The position numbers and the translations under genes were made by a program. The notes under the pieces are model-generated. The model saw only the letters and a list, made by a program, of their open reading frames with translations. It was not told the origin of the DNA and searched no databases. From Gemmatimonadota bacterium (GTDB lineage Bacteria > Gemmatimonadota > Gemmatimonadetes > Gemmatimonadales > Gemmatimonadaceae): a DNA stretch of 64,000 bases. This document shows positions 53,514 through 61,437 of this stretch, in pieces; the stretch's first letter is position 1, and each line of letters begins with the position of its first letter. The stretch is taken from the NCBI GenBank assembly GCA_021324635.1, contig JAJPIS010000021.1:25552-89551 (forward strand), read 5' to 3'.

Positions 53514-54509
53514 ATGCGGCGAGACAAACAGCGGGTGATCGTCGCCGGTGCGGGCGGCTTCATCGGGCACCACCTGGTGCTCGCCCTGAAAGCCGACGGT
53601 TGCTGGGTCCGAGGCGTCGACCTCAAGTATCCCGAGTTCGCCTCGACGCCGGCGGACGAGTTCGAGCTCATCGATCTCCGCCGGTGGGAGCAGTGCGAGC
53701 GTGCCCTGCGCGGTGCGCGCGGCGCCGATGTCTACAACCTCGCCGCGAACATGGGCGGGATCGGCTTCATCGAGCGCAACAAGGCCGTCATCATGCACGA
53801 CAACGTGCTGATCAACACGCACATGCTCGAGGCGGCGCGGCAGGCGGGGGTGGCCCGATTCCTCTACACGTCGTCGGCCTGCGTGTACCCGATCTATCGG
53901 CAGCAGAGCCCGGACGTCACGCCGCTCCGCGAGGAGGATGCGTACCCCGCGGATCCCGAGGACGGGTACGGCTGGGAGAAGCTCTTCAGTGAGCGGCAGT
54001 GTCGGCACTACTCCGAGGATCACGGCCTCGAGACGCGAGTCGTGCGATTCCACAACATCTTCGGGCCGCTCGGGACGTACGACGGTGGTCGCGAGAAGTC
54101 GCCGGCGGCGATCTGCCGCAAGGTGGCACAGGCCACGGACGGCGGGGAGATCGAGATCTGGGGTGACGGGACGCAGACGCGGTCGTACTGCTACGTCGAC
54201 GATGCGGTCGAGGGGATCCGGCGGCTGATGCGGACGAGCCATCGTGATCCGCTCAACCTCGGGCAGGAGCGGCTCATCTCGATCAACGAGCTGGTGGACA
54301 TCGTAGCCGGGATCGCCGGCAAGCGCGTGCGCCGCCGCCACGTCCCCGGCGCCCTCGGTGTTCGCGGGCGGACGAGCGACAACACCAGGCTGCGCGCCGT
54401 CCTGGGTTGGGAGCCTCACGTCTCCCTCGAGGACGGGCTGCGCCACACGTATCGGTGGATCGACGAGCAACTGCGGGCGCACGGACGACGCGCGCCGGCA
54501 GCCGCGTGA
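53514..54509 (+). CDS. GDP-mannose 3,5-epimerase homologue (extended SDR)
   Basis: A 331-residue extended SDR whose phrases match plant GDP-D-mannose 3',5'-epimerase unusually well: VAGAGGFIGHHL, NLAANMGGIGFIERN, YTSSACVYPIY, the catalytic YGWEK, RFHNIFGPLGTYDGGREKSPAAICRK, WGDGTQTRSYCYVDD, NLGQERLISINELVDIV and PGALGVRGRTSDN. That enzyme produces GDP-L-galactose and GDP-L-gulose. I infer the same reaction; related bacterial SDRs with changed specificity are possible. A GTG two codons earlier (53508) is an alternative start to ATG 53514. Confidence 0.85.
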   Translation: MRRDKQRVIVAGAGGFIGHHLVLALKADGCWVRGVDLKYPEFASTPADEFELIDLRRWEQCERALRGARGADVYNLAANMGGIGFIERNKAVIMHDNVLINTHMLEAARQAGVARFLYTSSACVYPIYRQQSPDVTPLREEDAYPADPEDGYGWEKLFSERQCRHYSEDHGLETRVVRFHNIFGPLGTYDGGREKSPAAICRKVAQATDGGEIEIWGDGTQTRSYCYVDDAVEGIRRLMRTSHRDPLNLGQERLISINELVDIVAGIAGKRVRRRHVPGALGVRGRTSDNTRLRAVLGWEPHVSLEDGLRHTYRWIDEQLRAHGRRAPAAA

Positions 54510-54518
54510 CCGCCCCAG

Positions 54519-55844
54519 GTGCTGCGCTTCGTCAATCAGCACTACGCCCCTGACGTCGCATCGACGGGGCAGCACCTCACCGATCTGGCGGAGTACCTCG
54601 CTGGGATCGGCATCCCGGTCGAGATCCTCACGGCCCGTGGGCACTACGCGGGCGGCCGGCTCGACGCGCCGGCGCGGGAGGTGCGTCGGGGCGTGCAGGT
54701 GCGGCGCCTCTGGACCCTCGGGCTGGGCAGGCGATTCCGTCTCGGGCGGATCCTCGATTACACGTGCTTCTACGTGCAGGCCGCGTGGGCGACCTGGATC
54801 GGTCGGGCACCCGGCGCGACGATCTTTCTCACGACCCCACCGCTCCTCGGGGTGGTCGGGTGGATCGGGTGGCGTCTTCGCGGCCGGCGGTATGGCATCT
54901 GGTCGATGGACCTGCACCCGGACGCCGAGATCGCGGCCGGCATGCTGCGCGCCCGAGGCCCCACGGCGCGGGCGCTCGGCTGGCTCAATGACCGCGCCTA
55001 CCGCGCCGCGGAGGTCGTGATCGGGCTGGGTCCCTACATGGCGCGGCGCATCCTGGCCAAGGGGGTCGCGCCGGACCGGCTGCACACGGTGCCGGTCTGG
55101 GGTCAGGAAGAGGCCTCCGGCTCGGTCGCAGGCCCGGGGCTGCGCGCGGCGCTCGGCCTCGCGGGGAAGTGGATTGTCATGTATTCCGGGAACGCTGGCA
55201 TCGTGCACGATTTTGGCGATGTGCTCGAGGCGATGCGGCAGTTGCGGGACGATCCGGCCATCTTCTTCCTGTTCGTCGGGGGCGGCCCGCGGCGGCGAGC
55301 GATCCAGGACTACGCGCGGCGACACACGATCACGAACTTCATCTATCATCCGTACATGCCGCGGGAACGACTGGCCGAGGCGCTCGGCGCCGCCGACGTC
55401 CACCTCATCACGTTGCGGGCGCCGTTCGCCGGAATCGCCGTGCCCGGGAAGTTGTACGGGATCATGGCGGCCGGTCGGCCCGCGCTCTTCGTCGGACCCG
55501 CCGGGTGCGAGACGGCGGACGCGATCCGGCGGGCGGGCTGCGGCGTCGTCATCGACCCGACCGAGAGCGACGAGCAGGGCGGGGCAGCCGCCCGCATCGT
55601 GTCGGCGATTCGCGCCTGGCAGGCCGACCCCGCGGCGGCGCGGGCGGCGGCGGCGCGCGGCCGGGCGGCGTACGTGACCGAGTATGCGCGCGATACGAAC
55701 TGTGCGATGTTCCTGGACGTGCTCGGCCGGGCCTGGCCGGATCTCGTCCCCCGCGCGGTCGAGCGACGGTCGGGCGCCCGGCGACGGGCCGCCGGATCGG
55801 TTGCGGCGGACAGCCAGTGCGCGGTCGGCGCCTCGGTCGCGTGA
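54519..55844 (+). CDS. WbuB/WcaI-like GT4 glycosyltransferase
   Basis: A 441-residue GT-B protein opening VNQHYAPDVASTGQHLTDLAEYLA, the hallmark of the WcaI/WbuB branch. It continues with LTARGHYAGG, FLTTPPLLGVVGW, YGIWSMDLHPDAEIAAGML, VMYSGNAGIVHDFGDVLEAM, FLFVGGGPRRR and GIAVPGKLYGIMAAGRPALFVG. WbuB relatives transfer L-FucNAc or L-QuiNAc-type sugars in E. coli O antigens, which fits the FnlA/RmlD-type pair earlier in the locus. The GTG start at 54519 follows the epimerase gene by 9 bases. The stop overlaps the next gene as GTGA. Confidence 0.86.
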   Translation: MLRFVNQHYAPDVASTGQHLTDLAEYLAGIGIPVEILTARGHYAGGRLDAPAREVRRGVQVRRLWTLGLGRRFRLGRILDYTCFYVQAAWATWIGRAPGATIFLTTPPLLGVVGWIGWRLRGRRYGIWSMDLHPDAEIAAGMLRARGPTARALGWLNDRAYRAAEVVIGLGPYMARRILAKGVAPDRLHTVPVWGQEEASGSVAGPGLRAALGLAGKWIVMYSGNAGIVHDFGDVLEAMRQLRDDPAIFFLFVGGGPRRRAIQDYARRHTITNFIYHPYMPRERLAEALGAADVHLITLRAPFAGIAVPGKLYGIMAAGRPALFVGPAGCETADAIRRAGCGVVIDPTESDEQGGAAARIVSAIRAWQADPAAARAAAARGRAAYVTEYARDTNCAMFLDVLGRAWPDLVPRAVERRSGARRRAAGSVAADSQCAVGASVA

Positions 55845-56902
55845 AGATCCTCCACATCGTGGGGGCGCGGCCCAATTTCCCCAAGCTTGCCCCGGTGTAT
55901 CGGGCGGCCCGCGCCGTCGGAGTCAGCCAGGTCGTGGTCCACACGGGCCAGCACTACGACGACGCGATGTCGGACGCGTTCTTCCGCGATCTCGGCATTC
56001 ACGCGCCGGACATCAACCTGGGCGTCGGGTCCGCGACCCACGCGATCCAGACGGCGCGGATCATGGAGCGGATCGAGCCGGTCCTGCTCGACGAGCGCCC
56101 CGATTGGGTGGTCGTCTACGGCGACGTGAACTCGACGGCCGCGGCGGCGCTGGTCGCCGTCAAGATCGGGCAGCGGGTGGCGCATGTCGAGGCCGGCGTG
56201 CGGAGCCACGACCGCAGCATGCCGGAGGAGATCAACCGGATCGTGGTCGATCGTCTCGCCGACCTGCTGCTGACGCCCTCGCGGACGGCCGACGCGACGC
56301 TACGGGCGGAGGGGGAGCCCGAGGGCGAGATCGTCTTCGTGGGTAATGTCATGGTCGATGCGCTCCTCTACGCCGTGGAGCGGGCGCGGTTGACGGGCTT
56401 CCGGCATCGGGTCGGCGCGGAGGCCGGGCGCGCGGTCGTCGTGACGCTGCACCGTCCCTCCAACGTCGACGACCCGGCCCGCCTGGCGCGCATCGTGGAC
56501 GCGCTCCGGTCGCTCGCCGAGGGCCGGCCGGTCATCTTCCCGGTACATCCCCGCACGCGGGCGCGGCTCGACGCGGCGCGCCTCGACGTGGGCGCGGTCC
56601 GGCTCCTGCCGCCGGTCGGCTACCTCGACATGCTGGACCTCGTCGACGCCGCGGCCGTGCTGGTCACCGATTCGGGTGGGCTACAGGTCGAGAGCGCGGC
56701 CCTGGGCGTGCCGTGCCTCACAATGCGGGACACGACCGAGTGGCCGGAGACGATCGACTGCGGCGCGAACCGGCTGGTGCCGGAACCGGCGGCGCTCGGC
56801 GCGGCGGTCGCGGCGGCGCGGCGGCTGGCGCATCCCGCCCGGCCCGAGGGATGGGACGGGATGGCGGCGGTGCGGGTGGTGGAGTCGCTCCGGAGCCGAT
56901 GA
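55841..56902 (+). CDS. wecB: non-hydrolysing UDP-GlcNAc 2-epimerase (WecB type), copy 1
   Basis: A 353-residue GT-B-fold epimerase interconverting UDP-GlcNAc and UDP-ManNAc or a 6-deoxy analogue. Motifs: HIVGARPNFPKLAPVY, HTGQHYDD, VVYGDVNST, HVEAGVRS, MPEEINR, VTLHRPSNVDD with the catalytic-region histidine, and VTDSGGLQVESAALGVPCLTMRDTTEWPET. In the last segment most WecB enzymes have QEE where this has QVE, so one glutamate of the usual UDP-binding pair is replaced. The start is GTG 55841. The neighbouring gene is a paralogue. Confidence 0.9.
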   Translation: MKILHIVGARPNFPKLAPVYRAARAVGVSQVVVHTGQHYDDAMSDAFFRDLGIHAPDINLGVGSATHAIQTARIMERIEPVLLDERPDWVVVYGDVNSTAAAALVAVKIGQRVAHVEAGVRSHDRSMPEEINRIVVDRLADLLLTPSRTADATLRAEGEPEGEIVFVGNVMVDALLYAVERARLTGFRHRVGAEAGRAVVVTLHRPSNVDDPARLARIVDALRSLAEGRPVIFPVHPRTRARLDAARLDVGAVRLLPPVGYLDMLDLVDAAAVLVTDSGGLQVESAALGVPCLTMRDTTEWPETIDCGANRLVPEPAALGAAVAAARRLAHPARPEGWDGMAAVRVVESLRSR

Positions 56903-56912
56903 GGCCCGGCGC

Positions 56913-58034
56913 GTGAAGCTCCTCCATGTGGTCGGGGCGCGACCCAACTTCCCCAAGCTGGCTCCCGTGTATCGGGCGGCGTGCGCCGCGGGGGCGGGCC
57001 AGGTCGTCGTTCACACGGGCCAGCACTACGACGACGTGCTCTCGGCGGCCCTGATGCGGGATCTCGGCCTGCCTATGCCCGACCTCGACCTCGGTGTCGG
57101 GTCGCACTCGCACGCCGTGCAGACGGCGCGCGCGCTCGAGCGGCTGGAGCCGGTCGTGGTTGCGGAGCGGCCCGACTGGCTGGTGGTCTACGGCGACGTG
57201 AACTCGACCCTGGCGGCCGCCCTGGTGGGAGCGAAGCTCGGCGTGCCGATCGCGCATGTCGAGGCCGGGCTGCGGAGCGGAGACCGGGGGATGCCCGAGG
57301 AGATCAACCGGATCGTCACCGACCGGCTGGCGACGCTGCTGCTGCCGCCCAGTCGCGACGCGGAGGCGGTGCTGCGGGCCGAGGGGGAGCCGCCGGAGAA
57401 GATCGTCTTCGTCGGCAACGTCATGATCGACAGCGTGCGGTACGCGTTGCCGCGGGCACGGGCGCTTGCGGGGTGCGGTCCCGCCGAGGTCCGCGACACC
57501 CGGGGCGGGGCGGGCCCGCGCCGGGCGGCCGGCGTGGACGGGGCGCTCGATGCCCCGCCGACCGTCGTGACCCTGCATCGCCCCTCGAACGTCGACGACC
57601 CATCGCGGCTCGCCGGCATCTGTGCGGCGCTCGAGGCGATCGCCGCCGAGCGGCCCGTCGTCTTTCCCGCGCACCCACGCACGCGGGAGCGGCTGCGGGG
57701 CTCGGGGTTGCGGCCCCGGGGGGTGCGTCTCGTCGAGCCGCTCGGCTACCTGGCGATGCTCGCCCTCGTGGACCGTGCGCACGCCGTGATCACCGATTCC
57801 GGCGGCGTGCAGGAGGAGACGACGGTCCTCGGCGTGCCCTGCTTCACCCTACGGGACACGACCGAGCGTGCGATCACGGTGACGGAGGGGACGAACCGGA
57901 TCGTCCGCGACCCGGCCGAGCTCCCGGCGGCCGTTCGGGGCGCGCGCCGTGTCGCCGACCCGCACGCGCCCGAGGGTTGGGACGGCCACGCCGGTGCGCG
58001 CGTCGTCGCCGCCCTCGCGGCCCGGAGTGCGTGA
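56913..58034 (+). CDS. wecB: non-hydrolysing UDP-GlcNAc 2-epimerase (WecB type), copy 2
   Basis: A 373-residue tandem paralogue of the preceding gene. It shares long identical stretches (GARPNFPKLAPVYRAA, VVVHTGQHYDD, VVYGDVNST, PEEINRIV, LHRPSNVDDP) and keeps the canonical VITDSGGVQEETTVLGVPCFTLRDTTER. An insertion of about 20 alanine/glycine/arginine-rich residues (about 187-207) precedes the TLHRPSN motif. Because this copy keeps QEE and copy 1 does not, they may act on different UDP sugars. GTG 56913 lies 10 bases after the first copy. Confidence 0.9.
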   Translation: MKLLHVVGARPNFPKLAPVYRAACAAGAGQVVVHTGQHYDDVLSAALMRDLGLPMPDLDLGVGSHSHAVQTARALERLEPVVVAERPDWLVVYGDVNSTLAAALVGAKLGVPIAHVEAGLRSGDRGMPEEINRIVTDRLATLLLPPSRDAEAVLRAEGEPPEKIVFVGNVMIDSVRYALPRARALAGCGPAEVRDTRGGAGPRRAAGVDGALDAPPTVVTLHRPSNVDDPSRLAGICAALEAIAAERPVVFPAHPRTRERLRGSGLRPRGVRLVEPLGYLAMLALVDRAHAVITDSGGVQEETTVLGVPCFTLRDTTERAITVTEGTNRIVRDPAELPAAVRGARRVADPHAPEGWDGHAGARVVAALAARSA

Positions 58035-58202
58035 CCCCGGGGCGCCGCCGCCCCGCGCCTGGGGCTCCCGTCGTCGAGACCCTGTGGGTTCCGAGCCTGG
58101 TGCCGACCCACCGGCCGGCCCGGGTCGGCCTGTGAGTGCGCCGCGTTGCCGAGGACGTGCCGCCGCTCCTACCTCGAGACAGGGAATGCCTACTGGGATG
58201 GT

Positions 58203-58511
58203 ATGACGCAAACCGTGGTGTCGGAGAAGGGGCAGATCACGATCCCGAAGGTGTTACGGGATCGGCTGGGTGTCCTGCCCGGGACGGTGCTCGGCGTGGC
58301 CTTCAGCCCGTCGGGTCGCGAGGCGGCCGGTCTCGTGGGCGACAGTTGGCGAGGCTACCGCCGGCGTGGCGGCCCGCGCACGTGCGTGGTCGCCGATTTC
58401 CTCATCGCCGCGCACGCGATCGTCCATGCCGACCGACTGCTGACCCGCGATCGCGGGTTCTATCGCACGCTCTTCCCGCGGCTGACGGTCATGGACCCGG
58501 CGGCGGCGTAG
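58203..58511 (+). pseudogene. VapB-VapC toxin-antitoxin remnant, fused by an internal deletion
   Basis: A 102-residue frame whose first 40 residues are an AbrB/VapB-type antitoxin DNA-binding domain (TVVSEKGQITIPKVLRDRLG, GTVLGV). It then switches, near residue 45, to the C-terminal half of a PIN-domain (VapC) RNase: YRRRGGPRTCVVADFLIAAHA, ADRLLTRDRGFYRTLFP. The PIN N-terminal half with the first catalytic aspartate and glutamate, and the rest of the antitoxin, are missing. An internal in-frame deletion joining the two adjacent genes explains this. The product should have no nuclease activity. The frame extends upstream to 58146, but the antitoxin family starts at ATG 58203. Confidence 0.75.
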
Positions 58512-58527
58512 CTGCCCGGCAACACAA

Positions 58528-58553
58528 ACCGACCTGACGCGAGCGAGGTCGGT
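58528..58553. terminator. hairpin between convergent genes, possible bidirectional terminator
   Basis: ACCGACCT (58528-58535) pairs perfectly with AGGTCGGT (58546-58553) around a 10-base loop. It lies between the VapBC remnant on the + strand and the membrane protein on the minus strand, a fitting place for a shared terminator. There is no T tract. Confidence 0.4.
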
Positions 58554-58587
58554 GCCACACCGACCCCGGCGCGCCGCGAGGCTGGGT

Positions 58588-60138
58588 TTACGATCGTGGC
58601 GCTCCGCTCGGAAGCCAAATGTCGGCCCGAACGGAGTCCGGCCGCAGTGTGGCTGTGGTAAACGACACGTAGCTGAATAGGCGCCGGAGCGCTCTCGACG
58701 GGCGGGCTACGTCGGTCCACGCCGCCCCGCATTCGCCGCCGTACACCAGGACGAGCGTCCGACCGGTCCGAGCGAGCATGTGCGCGACCTCGCACGGTTG
58801 CTCCCGGACCGGCGGAAACGGCGCGTCGAGGATCGCCCGCCCGTAGGCTGCCATGCGACCCGTGTAGAGGCCAATCGGGTGGTCGGTTGCCGCCGTGACC
58901 ATCGTTCCTCTCCCCGCGAGGGCGGCGAGTGACGTGGCGACCGACGCGTCGAGCGATCGTTGCGCTCTGAACGTGTCGGATGCCCGCCGCGCGGCCGCCC
59001 CATCAGCCAGGCACAGCATCGCGATGGCCGCGCTCGCCCCGATCCTGATGACGCGCGACCGCGATCCGTCGATTGCGGTCAGCGCCATCGCCAGCATGAG
59101 CGCCCCGCCGATCAGAAACGGACCGGCGTAGTACGGCGCGACGATGGCCCAGGGGAGATAGACCGCCGTCCCCGCCGCCGGAAGCGCGACGGCCGCCAGT
59201 GCCGCGACCAGCACGGCGAGTCGGGAGCGCGCGTGGCGTGCCATCGCGAGCCACCCGAAAAGCACGACCGCGGCGTAGACGGCATTGGTCACGCCAAATG
59301 GCCGCGGCGCCCACGGGAGGAACATGTTCCCGGCAACGCTCGCCGTGTGCGAGAGGGTCACCGACGAGAGGCGGTAGTTCGACGAGTACCCGCCGGCCGA
59401 GGCTCCCGTGTGATGCATCACCAGAAGGACGCCGGTGATCACGAGGGCCGATGCGACACCGACTGCCGGTGCGAGGCTGCGCCGGTCCCGGCTCGGCACG
59501 CGCCACGCCCCATCGGCATCGCGGCCGAGTCCCACGAGGACGACGAACGGCGCCGCCGCCACGAACGTCTCCTTGGTGAGTACGGCGGCAGCGAGAGGCG
59601 CGGCGGCCGCCATCGCGACAGGCCAGGGCCGCCGAGTCGTCGGGAGGGCAGTGGCGAGCATCGCGCTCGACACCACGAACAGCATGCCGAGCGGGTCGCT
59701 GAGGTGAACCTTGAGCCAGAGAGGGACAGCGCCGCGTCCGACGACGACGAGCAACGCCGCCAGGACTGCGGCTCGAGTGTTCGCGCCCAGGCGGACGAGC
59801 AGCGTCCCGAGCAGCGTGCCGACCGCAATCATGGTGATCGCACGGGCGAGTTGCCATCCGACCACGTTCAGACCGAAGACCGCCCACTTGGCGTCGAGCG
59901 CGAGCAGAGCCAACGGATAGTACCGGCCCTGGGCTCCGTAGTACCGGGACAGGGCGCTGTATCGTCCGACGAACGTGGCCGTGTGTCGCAGTATGGGCAG
60001 GAACTCGCCGAAGTCCGTCATCTCGAACGGCGCGTCCAGCCACGGCCGGTACACCACGCCGGCGCTCAGCGCGACGACGACGAGGATGAGGGCGTACGTC
60101 GTCGGCCCGGGACGGCCCGCAACGGGTCCAGGGGGCAT
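58588..60138 (-). CDS. multi-spanning membrane protein, possible GT-C glycosyltransferase
   Basis: A 516-residue protein with an N-terminal helix, an acidic first loop (YRPWLDAPFEMTDFGEF), then about ten hydrophobic segments and a soluble C-terminal region of about 110 residues. An Asp/Glu-containing first periplasmic loop followed by many helices is the GT-C pattern used with polyprenyl-phosphate sugars, but no subfamily motif is clear. It is the only minus-strand gene in the polysaccharide locus. ATG 60138, preceded by a GAAGGGGG stretch, was chosen over the longer frame beginning at TTG 60171. Confidence 0.65.
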   Translation of the reverse strand: MPPGPVAGRPGPTTYALILVVVALSAGVVYRPWLDAPFEMTDFGEFLPILRHTATFVGRYSALSRYYGAQGRYYPLALLALDAKWAVFGLNVVGWQLARAITMIAVGTLLGTLLVRLGANTRAAVLAALLVVVGRGAVPLWLKVHLSDPLGMLFVVSSAMLATALPTTRRPWPVAMAAAAPLAAAVLTKETFVAAAPFVVLVGLGRDADGAWRVPSRDRRSLAPAVGVASALVITGVLLVMHHTGASAGGYSSNYRLSSVTLSHTASVAGNMFLPWAPRPFGVTNAVYAAVVLFGWLAMARHARSRLAVLVAALAAVALPAAGTAVYLPWAIVAPYYAGPFLIGGALMLAMALTAIDGSRSRVIRIGASAAIAMLCLADGAAARRASDTFRAQRSLDASVATSLAALAGRGTMVTAATDHPIGLYTGRMAAYGRAILDAPFPPVREQPCEVAHMLARTGRTLVLVYGGECGAAWTDVARPSRALRRLFSYVSFTTATLRPDSVRADIWLPSGAPRS

Positions 60139-60451
60139 ACCCCCTTCATTGCGCGAGCGGGTAGGCACCAATCGAAACAGAGTGGGGACGGGATCCCGGT
60201 CTCAGGGACTGGGACGCGGCGACATCGGGGTGACGAGCGGCTGAGCGCAACGGCACGATGGGTCGAAAGGCACCGAGGCAGCCGGTGGATCGGGGGCAGG
60301 TACCCGCGTTACGCGGCGCGGCACGGACCGTCCTGGCCTCGGCGGCCTGCCGAGAGGACCCGGGCCGCCTTATCCGGTCCGGCACCTCGGCGCGGGCGTG
60401 CCCGGCTGGATTCTGTCGACTCGTGGCCTACTCACGCGGGCGTAGGAGAGC
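60139..60451. other. 313-base intergenic region between divergent genes
   Basis: It separates the minus-strand membrane protein from the + strand SDR, so promoters in both directions are expected here. I see no convincing -35/-10 pair, no ops or JUMPstart element and no coding frame with normal features. A 10-bp palindrome CGGGATCCCG is present near 60188-60197. GTAGGAGAG just before 60452 serves as the ribosome site of the next gene. Confidence 0.5.
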
Positions 60452-61411
60452 ATGGGTTCCAAGCGGATCCTGTTGACTGGCGGCGCCGGGTTCATCGGGA
60501 CTGCCCTGACCCGCCGGCTGGTCGCCGACCATGAAGTCGTCATCCTGGACAACTGCCACCGCAACGCGCTGCGGGCGAGCGGATTGCTCGCGCACGCAAA
60601 CGTTCGGATGATCGAAGGGGACGTGCTCGACCTCGATGCCATGCGCGACGCCGTGGCGGGATGCTCCGCGGTCGTTCATCTGGCGGCGATCGCCGGCGTG
60701 GACACCGTCCTGAAGATGCCCGTGGCCACGATGAAGGTGAACATCCTCGGGACGTACCACGCTCTCGAGGCAGCGGTCCAGGCCGGCGGAGTCGAGCGCT
60801 TCGTGGACTTCTCGACGAGCGAGGTGTTCGGCGCCTACGCCTACAATGTCCGGGAGGGTGACGTCACCAGCCTGGGCGCGGTCGGGGAAGCCCGATGGAC
60901 GTATGCGGTCAGCAAGCTCGCCACCGAGCACCTCGCGCACAACTATCACGCCCAGTACGGCCTACCCACCGTGTCGATCCGGCCGTTCAACATCTACGGC
61001 CCCGGCCAGGTCGGCGAGGGCGCGATTCATCGCTTCATCGTTCAGGCGCTCAAGGGCGAGCCGCTGACGGTTCACAACGACGGTAGTCAGATCCGGGCCT
61101 GGTGCTACATCGACGACATCGTCACCGGGATCCTGAGCTGCCTCACCAGGCCCGAGGCTGTCGGCCACGCGTTCAACATCGGGAACCCCAGAAGCGTGGT
61201 GACGATCTACAATCTGGCGCAGATGGTCCTGTCGCTGAGCGGATCGGCGGCGGGCATTCGGTTCGTGGACTGGAACAAGGCCGACGTCGAGCTCCGGATC
61301 CCGAACATCGAGAAGGCTCGTCGGCTGCTGGGATATGAGCCGCAGGTGAACCTCGAGGATGGCCTGCGGCGCACCATCGACTGGTACCGGGCCCGGGCCG
61401 CCGCGGCGTGA
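60452..61411 (+). CDS. NAD-dependent sugar-nucleotide epimerase/dehydratase (extended SDR)
   Basis: A 319-residue SDR with TGGAGFIG at the N-terminus, HLAAIAGVDTVLKMP, DFSTSEVFG, the catalytic YAVSK (about residue 153), RPFNIYGPGQVGEGAIHRF, WCYIDDIVTGIL and FNIGNPRSVVTIYNLAQMV. It could be a 4-epimerase, a UDP-glucuronate decarboxylase-like enzyme or a 4,6-dehydratase; sequence alone does not settle this. It heads a cassette with an aminotransferase and an acyltransferase, so making a 4-keto sugar for transamination is an attractive possibility. GGAG lies 5 bases before the ATG. Confidence 0.85.
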   Translation: MGSKRILLTGGAGFIGTALTRRLVADHEVVILDNCHRNALRASGLLAHANVRMIEGDVLDLDAMRDAVAGCSAVVHLAAIAGVDTVLKMPVATMKVNILGTYHALEAAVQAGGVERFVDFSTSEVFGAYAYNVREGDVTSLGAVGEARWTYAVSKLATEHLAHNYHAQYGLPTVSIRPFNIYGPGQVGEGAIHRFIVQALKGEPLTVHNDGSQIRAWCYIDDIVTGILSCLTRPEAVGHAFNIGNPRSVVTIYNLAQMVLSLSGSAAGIRFVDWNKADVELRIPNIEKARRLLGYEPQVNLEDGLRRTIDWYRARAAAA

Positions 61412-61437
61412 CCCGTGGTCTGTAACGGGGGCCGCCC

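Noticed and set aside
60139..60451. JUMPstart/ops element for long-operon antitermination.
   Set aside because: The GGCGGTAG core is not found; GGGCGTAGGAG is simply the ribosome site of the following gene.
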